DNA of 64,000 nucleotides, taken from assembly GCA_030532135.1 (NCBI GenBank), contig JAUNLT010000005.1:25880-89879 (forward strand). The letters run 5' to 3'. The notes below the pieces were generated by a model, which saw only the letters and a program-made list of their open reading frames with translations, made no database searches and had not been told where the DNA came from. This DNA is from Lagierella massiliensis (GTDB taxonomy: Bacteria > Bacillota > Clostridia > Tissierellales > Peptoniphilaceae). Each line of letters starts with the position of its first letter. Position 1 is the stretch's first letter. Made by a program: the position numbers and the translations under genes. Of this stretch, positions 56,993 through 64,000 are shown piece after piece.

Positions 56993-57087
56993 TTTTGATT
57001 ATAACATTACCTTAATAGATATTTTACAATTAGCTTACATTAAAATGATAAAATCGCATACAAAGATAATATTTTAAGGAGGATTTA

Positions 57088-60000
57088 ATGAAAAATAAAT
57101 TTTTGAAAGCTTTATTTTCACTGCTATTAATAGTATCATTTTTGCCAGTAAATAATATTTCGCTTGCAAAAACAAATGAAGTGGTTATTAACGAAGTTGA
57201 ATCAAAAGCTGAAAATAAGGGTAAAGACTGGGTTGAAATCTATAATAAGGGGACAGAACCTGTTGACATATCAGGCTGGTATATTTTAGATAATGATACA
57301 AAGCATACAAAAGCTGATACAAAACCTCTTAAGAAAGATACAATTATAAATCCTAATGACTTTGTAGTTCTTACAGAAGAACTAGAGTTTAATTTTGGAC
57401 TTGGAAAAGATGAAACAGTTAAACTGTATAATGACAAAGATGAGTTAGTGGACAGTTTTTCATGGACAAGCCACGCTTTAGACACTTTTGGAAGAATTCC
57501 AGATGGAATTGGTGAATTTGTAGAAACTGAAAACTCAATGGGAAAGTCCAATGTGGTTAAAGAGGAAGAGGTAAAAGTTTCATTAAAAATAAATGAAATT
57601 AATTCTGCTCCTGACGATTGGGTTGAAATAGTTTTAGACGGAAAAGAGTCTTTAGATATTTCAGGTTATGAAATTAGAGATAATTCAGATGACCATAGAT
57701 GGAAATTTCCTGAAAATACAGTTATAAAAAATAGTGACTACCTAGTTGTAGACGCTAAATCAAAAGGGTTTGTATATAATAAAGCCCATGAGTTTGAAGA
57801 AGGTACTTTTGAAGAAGCAATTGGAATTGGTTCAGGAGATTCTATTAGACTTTATGATGAAAAAGGCAATTTAATTGACAGTTATTCTTGGACTGAACAC
57901 GCATCATATGATGGAGATGATTCAAAGGCGTCTTTTGGTAGATATTATGATAGAGAGGGCTCATTTGTACTTATGCCCGAAACTAGAGGAAAGGCTAATG
58001 ATTGGTACAGACCGCAAGTTGAAATAAATGAGATTGAATCAAATGGAGACGAAACCGATTGGGTTGAAATCATAAATATTGGAAAGACACCTGTTGATAT
58101 TTCTGGATGGTATATTTTGGACAATGACCCGGTAGGTCACTTAAAAGATACCAAAGGTTTAAAAGATGGCACAATTTTAAAGCCGGAAGAAGTATTTGTA
58201 TTTGATGAAAATAAGGACTTTACATTTGGACTTGGTAAAGAAGATTTAGTTTCAGTTCATATCCCAGGAGGAGCAGTAGTTACAAGCCATTCATGGGTAG
58301 GTCATGCAAATGGAGTTTTAGCAAGAATACCCGATGGGGTTGGGGAATTTAAAGATGTAGAGAAATCTACCAAAAACGCTAAGAATATAATTACAAACCC
58401 TGTAATTTTAAATGAGATCCAATCAAATGACAAAAACGATGGCCCCGATTGGATAGAACTTGCAAACCCACTTAGTGAAGATTTAAATATTTCAGGACTT
58501 GTAATAAAAGATGACGATGACAGTCATTCATATGTAATACCTGAAAATACTATTATTGAAAAAGAAGGATTCTTAGTAATTACATCTGAAGAATTTGGTT
58601 TTGGTCTTGGAAAATCAGATATGGTAAGAATCTTTGAAAAAGATATTTTAATTCAAAGTACAAAGTGGGAAGGACATACAAATCCTACTTGGGGACTTTA
58701 TCCTGATATAAACGGAAGTGAATACAAAAACACCTTAGAAGAAACTAAAGGAAAAGCAAATAAATTTGCGGGAATACCAATAATTTATGACGCTATTGAA
58801 AATGAGAGCATATCAATTTTAGACAATGAAGAGATGTTTTTAGAAGATTCTTCGGGACTTAATTTTCACAATGATAAATTATATGCAGTTGACAATGGAA
58901 CAGGAATATTTTGGGAAGTTAAAATAGGTGATGACAATTCTATAGAAATTTTAAATAAACATAGGGTTAGATTTAAAAAAGATGAAAAAGACTCAGGTGC
59001 AAAAGGACCAGATTCAGAAGGAATTACAGTTGATGAAAATAATATGGTCTATGTAGCATCTGAAAGAGATAATTCAGACAAGAAGACAAATTATAATAAA
59101 GTGTTAATGGTAAATCCAAATTCTAAGAGTGAAGACTTAGTAGCTGAAAAAGAATGGGATTTGACAAATTTACTTCCAAATGTTTCTGCAAATATGGGAA
59201 TCGAAGCGATTGAGTGGATTCCTAAAGAACATATTGAAAATAAAGTCGTGGACATTAACAGTTCTAAACCATTCTCATTAGCAAATTATCCAAAGTCTAT
59301 AAACCAAGGAATTTTTACAGTTGCCCTTGAAGACAATGGACATGTATATGGGTTTGTATTAAATGAAGATGAAACTACAAGTCTTATTTTTGATATAGAT
59401 TCCAAACTTGGTGGGGCAATGGCTCTTAATTATGACGAAGAAGAGAGACTTCTTTGGGTTGGTTCAGACAACGGATATAACAATATGAGAGCAGTTATTG
59501 AGTTTAACGGTACTGAAGAACATAACATTGCTCATGTAAGACCTCCAAAAGATTTACCTAACAATAACTTTGAAGGTTTTGCAATTTCAAAAACAGATAA
59601 AGACGGAAACAGAAAAGTATTTTGGTTTGAAGACGGAGTTAAATCAAAAGCTTTGAGAATTTCAAATATAAACGGAAAATATAGAACTCTTTTGGGATTC
59701 GAACAGATTTCTGAAAATTCTAATTCGGTAGAGGTAGAGACTTTTAAAGATATCTATGAGAAATTTGAAACAAAAAGAGTTAAGGGATATGACAGATTTG
59801 AAACAGCCGCTAAGATTAGTGAAGAATACTTTGAAAAAGCAGATACTGTAATACTATCTTCAGGAAGAGAATTTGTAGATGCCCTTACGGTTTCACCTTT
59901 AGGTTCAAAAATTGGTTCTCCTATACTACTTTCTGAAAACTCTAGTGTTCCAAAAGTGACACTTGACGAGATTAAAAGGCTTGAAGCAAAAAATATCATT

Positions 60001-60636
60001 ATTGCAGGAGGAAACGGAACAGTTTCAAAAGAAGTTGAGCAAAGTTTAAAAGACTCTGGTTACAACGTGACAAGGCTATCTGGAAATAGTAGATTTGAAA
60101 CAGCTGTTAAAATTGGAGAAGAAGTTAGAAAGAACTCTACAAATAATGATGAAGTTATCATAACAAGTGGAAGAGAATTAGTAGATGCACTATCAGCTAA
60201 TAATATTGCAGGAAAGAAAAATATTCCAATAATATTAACTGAAAAGAATAAATTACATGAAGCAACTAAAAAAGCACTTAAAGATTGGAATATAAAAACT
60301 GTAACAGTTGTTGGAGGAGATGGAACTGTTTCAGATTCTGTTCTTGAAGAGATAAGCAAAATGGATATTAGTGTAATTAGAATTTCAGGAAAAGATAGGT
60401 TTGAGACTGCAATTAAAGTTTCGAAAGAAAGTTATAAAAATCCTAATCATATATTACTTGCAAATGGTAGAAATAGCATTGACGCACTAGTAGCAGGAGC
60501 AATTGTAAACAGACTTGATGCACCACTTCTTTTAATAGAAAAAGACACATTACCTGTATCATTAAAAGATTACTTGAATAATGAAAATGTAAAAAATATC
60601 ACAATATTTGGTGGAGATTCAAGTATAAGTAAATAA
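57088..60636 (+). CDS. Surface protein: four lamin-tail domains, phytase-like esterase domain, CWB2 anchor
   Basis: A 1182-residue exported protein. A signal peptide ends at about residue 28. Four lamin-tail domains follow, starting near residues 31, 167, 311 and 441, each with an INEIxS..DWVEI strand and DISGWYILDN-like turn. Residues about 567-870 resemble the esterase-like activity of phytase family (SSGLNFHNDKLYAVDNGTG, GPDSEGITVDENNMVYVASE, NFEGFAIS). Three CWB2 repeats (from about 893) bind the wall. It is likely a secreted phosphodiesterase or phosphatase. Its C-terminus shares wording with the other CWB2 giant (LANGRNSIDAL). Confidence 0.82.
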   Translation: MKNKFLKALFSLLLIVSFLPVNNISLAKTNEVVINEVESKAENKGKDWVEIYNKGTEPVDISGWYILDNDTKHTKADTKPLKKDTIINPNDFVVLTEELEFNFGLGKDETVKLYNDKDELVDSFSWTSHALDTFGRIPDGIGEFVETENSMGKSNVVKEEEVKVSLKINEINSAPDDWVEIVLDGKESLDISGYEIRDNSDDHRWKFPENTVIKNSDYLVVDAKSKGFVYNKAHEFEEGTFEEAIGIGSGDSIRLYDEKGNLIDSYSWTEHASYDGDDSKASFGRYYDREGSFVLMPETRGKANDWYRPQVEINEIESNGDETDWVEIINIGKTPVDISGWYILDNDPVGHLKDTKGLKDGTILKPEEVFVFDENKDFTFGLGKEDLVSVHIPGGAVVTSHSWVGHANGVLARIPDGVGEFKDVEKSTKNAKNIITNPVILNEIQSNDKNDGPDWIELANPLSEDLNISGLVIKDDDDSHSYVIPENTIIEKEGFLVITSEEFGFGLGKSDMVRIFEKDILIQSTKWEGHTNPTWGLYPDINGSEYKNTLEETKGKANKFAGIPIIYDAIENESISILDNEEMFLEDSSGLNFHNDKLYAVDNGTGIFWEVKIGDDNSIEILNKHRVRFKKDEKDSGAKGPDSEGITVDENNMVYVASERDNSDKKTNYNKVLMVNPNSKSEDLVAEKEWDLTNLLPNVSANMGIEAIEWIPKEHIENKVVDINSSKPFSLANYPKSINQGIFTVALEDNGHVYGFVLNEDETTSLIFDIDSKLGGAMALNYDEEERLLWVGSDNGYNNMRAVIEFNGTEEHNIAHVRPPKDLPNNNFEGFAISKTDKDGNRKVFWFEDGVKSKALRISNINGKYRTLLGFEQISENSNSVEVETFKDIYEKFETKRVKGYDRFETAAKISEEYFEKADTVILSSGREFVDALTVSPLGSKIGSPILLSENSSVPKVTLDEIKRLEAKNIIIAGGNGTVSKEVEQSLKDSGYNVTRLSGNSRFETAVKIGEEVRKNSTNNDEVIITSGRELVDALSANNIAGKKNIPIILTEKNKLHEATKKALKDWNIKTVTVVGGDGTVSDSVLEEISKMDISVIRISGKDRFETAIKVSKESYKNPNHILLANGRNSIDALVAGAIVNRLDAPLLLIEKDTLPVSLKDYLNNENVKNITIFGGDSSISK

Positions 60637-60669
60637 TATAAAATTAACTATTGAATTTTATAAATTAAG

Positions 60670-60704
60670 AAAAGGCTATGAGTAATCATCTCATGGCCTT
60701 TTAT
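60670..60704 (+). terminator. Terminator after the surface-protein gene
   Basis: AAAAGGCTATGAG (60670-60682) pairs with CTCATGGCCTTTT (60690-60702) through one G-T mismatch. The left arm is nearly the same as that of the terminator at 3337. Confidence 0.82.
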
Positions 60705-60775
60705 ATTTATTACTAATATAGAATTTAAGTTAAATGTAAAAGATTAACCTTTAACAATAGTCTTTAATTTTGGAC

Positions 60776-62032
60776 TTATTTATAAACTACTTTACCACCA
60801 CAAATAGTGTACTTAACAACCCCAAATAGATTTCTACCTATATAAGGAGAGTTTTTGGATTTAGAAATAAAATCTTTAACTACGTATTCTTCGCTAGGAT
60901 TAAAAATTAAAATATCTGCGGGTTTTCCAACGCTTAACTCTCCCCCCTCAAAATTATATAAATTTGCAGGATTTGAAGACATTTTTTCTATAAGTTCATT
61001 CAACGTTAAATGTCCCTTGTTAACAAGCTCAGTAATACCTAATGATAGGGAGGTTTCAAGACCTAAAATACCACTGGGAGCCTTTTTGAATTCCTTTTCT
61101 TTTTCTTCAGTTGTATGGGGGGCGTGATCTGTTGCAATCATATCGATAGTACCGTCTTTTAAACCCTCGATTAGACTTAATCTGTCTTTTTCAGTTCGAA
61201 TAGGGGGATTAATTCTGCCAAGGGTACCAATTTTTAGAAGGTCTGTTTCATTTAAAGTAAAGTGGTTAGGTGTAACTTCACAAGTTACATTTACGCCTAA
61301 TTCTTTGAAAAATCTTATTATCTCAACAGATTCTTTGCACGAGATATGTTGTATGTGTATATGACCTTTCGTACTTAAACCGATTGCGAGGTCTTTAGCA
61401 ATTTGAGAGTACTCTGAAACTTTAGATGCGCCTTTAACGCCGAAGTGAGAGGACACTTCTCCTTCATTGACACCTGCAGAACCTACTAAATTTGTATCTT
61501 CTTCATGAAGGCTAATGGGAACATTCAAAGAGAAGGCTTTATCTAAGGCCTCTTTTAAAAACTTTCCATCTTTAATAACAACTCCGTCATCGCTTAATCC
61601 TACAGCACCTAAGTTTAGAAGAGTTTCAAAATCTGTAAATTCTTTTCCGTTCATTTTCTTTGAAACGGTGACAATGGTCTTAACATTAATAGGACAGTCC
61701 TTCGCTCTATTTAAAAAGTCCTTTAAAGTATCCTCATTATCCATGGTGGGCTTTGTATTTCCCATACACACAACAGTTGTAAATCCGCCCTTTGCAGCAG
61801 CCTTTGAACCAGAAATTATATCTTCTTTATAAGTAAATCCAGGATCTCTAAAGTGTACATGCACATCTATAAGCCCTGGACTGACTACTAAATTCTTTGC
61901 ATCGATTATCTCTTCACCTGAAGAATTTAAATCTTTTCCCATTTCAGATATTTTACCGTTTAAAATCCTAATATCTAAAATATCATCCACATGATTTTTA
62001 GGGTCAATTACACGACCGCCTTTAATTAACAT
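60776..62032 (-). CDS. pyrC: Dihydroorotase
   Basis: Class I dihydroorotase of pyrimidine synthesis, 418 residues. The metal motif is DVHVHFRDPG; later ligands lie in ISLHEED, HIQHIS and the catalytic Asp in IATDHAPH. No other pyr gene is nearby; instead it follows birA by 9 bases, in an operon with biotin genes. AGGAGG precedes the ATG. Confidence 0.94.
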   Translation of the reverse strand: MLIKGGRVIDPKNHVDDILDIRILNGKISEMGKDLNSSGEEIIDAKNLVVSPGLIDVHVHFRDPGFTYKEDIISGSKAAAKGGFTTVVCMGNTKPTMDNEDTLKDFLNRAKDCPINVKTIVTVSKKMNGKEFTDFETLLNLGAVGLSDDGVVIKDGKFLKEALDKAFSLNVPISLHEEDTNLVGSAGVNEGEVSSHFGVKGASKVSEYSQIAKDLAIGLSTKGHIHIQHISCKESVEIIRFFKELGVNVTCEVTPNHFTLNETDLLKIGTLGRINPPIRTEKDRLSLIEGLKDGTIDMIATDHAPHTTEEKEKEFKKAPSGILGLETSLSLGITELVNKGHLTLNELIEKMSSNPANLYNFEGGELSVGKPADILIFNPSEEYVVKDFISKSKNSPYIGRNLFGVVKYTICGGKVVYK

Positions 62033-62041
62033 TAAAACCTC

Positions 62042-63001
62042 CTAAATTACTTCTACAGAACCCGATGAGAGATGAATTTTTTCTTTGTTTTTATTAATAA
62101 CAAGGTTAAAGCTTTCATCTACATCGATAACTAAACCTTCAACTAATTCACCTTTATATAAAAATCTAACCTCTTTGTTATTAAGATAAGACTTTTCTCT
62201 ATAATACTCATAAATTTCTTTTGAATCAATGTTTTCATAATGATAGATGATGGAATTTATCATTGAGGCTATAAAATCTTCCATAATGTAAGGATTGTAA
62301 TCTTTTAATATATATCCTGCAGAATTTTGAATCTCCAAGGGGAAATTTTTTAAAGGTTTAAATAGATTTACACCTACACCAACTATAACATGAGATAATT
62401 TGTTTTTATCAAAATCGAAAGATCCTTCTGTTAAAATTCCACATACTTTCTTATCCCCTATAAAAATATCATTTACCCACTTTATCGAACTGTATTTGTT
62501 GGAAAACTCTTCTATGGTTTTGCACATTGCAACTGCAGTAGCAGTAGTTATTAGAAGAGATTTATTTATATTGAAATCTGGACGAAGTAAAATCGAAAAA
62601 TACACACCAGTTTTATTAGGGGAATAGAAACTCTTGCCATTTCTACCCTTTCCACGAGACTGATTTTTTGAAATAACACAGTAATACTGTTCTAAATCTT
62701 TATGTAGAAGATTTTTAAGATAGTCGTTAGTAGAAGAAACCTCTTCCAAGTATTCTAAACGAACGTTCTTATTAGATATTTTTGAAAGAATGTTATTTTT
62801 TGAAACAATGTGTTTATTACTCAATAATTTGTAACCGCCTGGATTCTTAGAGACAATTTCATATCCTTCAGACTTGAGTTCATTTATAGCTTTCCAAATA
62901 GCATTTCTAGATACTTTTAAGTCTAAAGCCATTTGACTTCCAGAGTTATATAAATTTAAATTTTGCTCTAAAATTAAAAGCACCTCATCTTTAACTTTCA
63001 T
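62042..63001 (-). CDS. birA: Biotin-protein ligase and biotin operon repressor
   Basis: A bifunctional BirA of 319 residues. The N-terminal winged helix (about 1-65: SGSQMALDLKVSRNAIWKAINELKSEGYEI) binds DNA. The ligase core has the SSTNDYLKN and GRGKGRNGKSF segments, KWVNDIFI, and GVGVNL. It joins biotin to carboxylases and represses biotin uptake genes. It overlaps bioY by 11 bases. Confidence 0.94.
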   Translation of the reverse strand: MKVKDEVLLILEQNLNLYNSGSQMALDLKVSRNAIWKAINELKSEGYEIVSKNPGGYKLLSNKHIVSKNNILSKISNKNVRLEYLEEVSSTNDYLKNLLHKDLEQYYCVISKNQSRGKGRNGKSFYSPNKTGVYFSILLRPDFNINKSLLITTATAVAMCKTIEEFSNKYSSIKWVNDIFIGDKKVCGILTEGSFDFDKNKLSHVIVGVGVNLFKPLKNFPLEIQNSAGYILKDYNPYIMEDFIASMINSIIYHYENIDSKEIYEYYREKSYLNNKEVRFLYKGELVEGLVIDVDESFNLVINKNKEKIHLSSGSVEVI

Positions 63002-63533
63002 AATATCGTCCTTTCAAAAATTTTTTAAGAATACTTCCTAAATAGTCAGCAAGAAAAATCTTTAATATATCAGGAATGATAAAAGGAAGTACACAAAGAC
63101 TAAAAGCCTTGAAAAAGCTCATAGGAGATTTTGTGTAAAATTTTACAAACCATAGAGTTCCAAAAAGATAACATACAAATAAACCCAGAATCATTGAAAA
63201 AATTCTCCAAGGTTTAGAATGTTCAAATTGATCTAGGATCTTTCCAGTTACTATAACCGTAAATAAAAATCCTAAGATATATCCTCCTGTGGGTCCAGTT
63301 ATAGCAACTATTCCCGACTTGAAACCTGAAAACACTGGAAGACCAATTACACCAAGAAGTATGTAAGAAAAAACAGTTAAAAAGCTTTTCCAAGTTCCAA
63401 GGATTCGCACAGTTAAAAAAATTGCAAAAGTCTGTAAAGTTATTGGAATTGTCATGGGAATGAAAATCCAAGAGCAAATGATTATTGTAGCTAGTAAAAT
63501 TCCCATGAGAGATAGATTTTTTGTTTGATTCAT
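62991..63533 (-). CDS. bioY: Biotin transporter substrate-binding subunit BioY
   Basis: The S component of an ECF-type biotin transporter, 180 residues with six membrane helices. It has the conserved QTFAIFL near the N-terminus and GPTGGYILGFL. It needs a shared energising module encoded elsewhere. It is the first gene of the bioY-birA-pyrC operon. The Shine-Dalgarno GGAGG overlaps a candidate BirA operator. Confidence 0.93.
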   Translation of the reverse strand: MNQTKNLSLMGILLATIIICSWIFIPMTIPITLQTFAIFLTVRILGTWKSFLTVFSYILLGVIGLPVFSGFKSGIVAITGPTGGYILGFLFTVIVTGKILDQFEHSKPWRIFSMILGLFVCYLFGTLWFVKFYTKSPMSFFKAFSLCVLPFIIPDILKIFLADYLGSILKKFLKGRYYES

Positions 63534-63542
63534 AAAACCTCC

Positions 63543-63564
63543 TTAACAATTAGCTTTTAGTTAA
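63543..63564 (-). promoter_or_regulatory. Candidate BirA operator
   Basis: TTAAC (63543-63547) and its inverse GTTAA (63560-63564) lie between a possible minus-strand -10 (TATACT, 63571-63566) and the bioY ribosome site. The half-sites fit the Firmicute BirA pattern but the 12-base gap is shorter than expected. Confidence 0.35.
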
Positions 63565-63813
63565 AAGTATAAATTAATAAATTTAAAGTAAAAAACATAA
63601 TAAAATAATATGGATTAGATCTATTCCTAGAGCGTAATTTAATAAATCTAAATATCTAAAAAACTTTAAGATTAATATAGTTTTAATTAAGATAAACTAA
63701 ATAGAAAATTTAAAGTCAAATAGAAAATAATTGAAAGTTTTATTTTAATCTTATACTTTATAAATTATTTATTAATTAATAATAAACTATCTCTAAAATA
63801 CACCAAACAAAAC
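63565..63813. other. Non-coding AT-rich stretch
   Basis: No gene, RNA or strong repeat was recognised in these bases upstream of bioY. Confidence 0.5.
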
Positions 63814-63854
63814 AAACCTGTCAACCTATTTTATTTTTTATGGTTGACGGGTTT
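63814..63854. terminator. Hairpin, probable terminator of a minus-strand gene to the right
   Basis: AAACCTGTCAACC (63814-63826) pairs with GGTTGACGGGTTT (63842-63854) with one G-U. On the minus strand it is followed by a T-rich run, so it may end a gene lying beyond the window. Confidence 0.65.
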
Positions 63855-63909
63855 ACTTTATTGGAAAATCAATTTGAATTAGTGAGTTGTGGGATTATTA
63901 AAGTAAATC

Positions 63910-63998
63910 ATTGAATATAGAATAACAAGTAATTGAATATAAGTTAATGTATAAACAATAATAAAGTAATAAAAAATTGAATATAAAGTAATAATAAG
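63910..63998. repeat. Short 22-bp-period direct repeats
   Basis: ATTGAATATA occurs at 63910, 63932 and 63976, with a degenerate copy at 63954. The spacing is 22 bases or a multiple. The array may continue beyond the window. Confidence 0.6.
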
Positions 63999-64000
63999 TT

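Noticed and set aside
60776-62032. Long open frames on the plus strand opposite pyrC
   Set aside because: They are shadows without ribosome sites or recognisable protein features.

Overview
The window is an AT-rich, low-GC chromosomal segment of an anaerobic Firmicute. The gene set (selenocysteine formate dehydrogenase, flavodiiron protein, 2-hydroxyacyl-CoA dehydratase activase, CWB2-anchored surface proteins) suggests a Gram-positive anaerobic coccus of the Tissierellia/Peptoniphilaceae type. That placement is an inference from gene content. No rRNA or tRNA gene and no CRISPR array was seen.

The centre of interest is the replication origin. From about 9.2 to 15.6 kb, rsmG, mnmG, mnmE, jag/khpB, yidC, yidD, rnpA and rpmH lie on the minus strand. 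From 16.1 kb, dnaA, dnaN, the S4-domain gene, recF, gyrB and gyrA run on the plus strand. DnaA boxes flank dnaA on both sides, and a long trinucleotide tract just before dnaN looks like the basal unwinding element described in Bacillus subtilis. A third DnaA-box cluster at 7.7-8.05 kb includes five boxes at an exact 12-bp period. It lies beside three perfect parS sites (7.2-7.6 kb), but no parA or parB is present; a secreted beta-propeller protein gene sits where those genes are often found. The yidD gene has an in-frame UGA at its normally invariant cysteine.

Left of the origin are the 3' part of fdhA (UGA codon with a textbook SECIS hairpin), a decayed regulator plus a fragment resembling a type III methylase, a flavodiiron protein, a TtcA-like tRNA thiolase, rlmH, yycJ/walJ and pncC. 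Right of gyrA, a partner-switching module (STAS protein, RsbW-like protein lacking ATP-binding motifs, SigB/SigF-type sigma factor) continues directly into a CWB2 surface protein, followed by an M18 aminopeptidase and an orphan dehydratase activase.

From 29.8 to 41.3 kb is metabolic and stress content: a DUF1287 protein, an operon of YbaK deacylase, glutamate-cysteine ligase and a glutathionylspermidine-synthase-like ATP-grasp enzyme, an MBL hydrolase ending in a 68-bp perfect palindrome, a CPBP protease, a yybP-ykoY (Mn2+) riboswitch controlling a P-type cation ATPase, and a selenium-trafficking operon (yedE, TusA-like, DUF3343) that fits the selenocysteine use of fdhA.

From 41.4 to 63.5 kb are two giant CWB2-anchored surface proteins (one with four lamin-tail domains and a phytase-like esterase domain), a glycosyltransferase, ogt, a metallophosphoesterase, an ABC exporter, a fructose PTS operon (fruK-fruA), argS, mntP and a bioY-birA-pyrC operon. 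Many genes are separated by clear intrinsic terminators. The window ends in a short stretch of 22-bp-period repeats.
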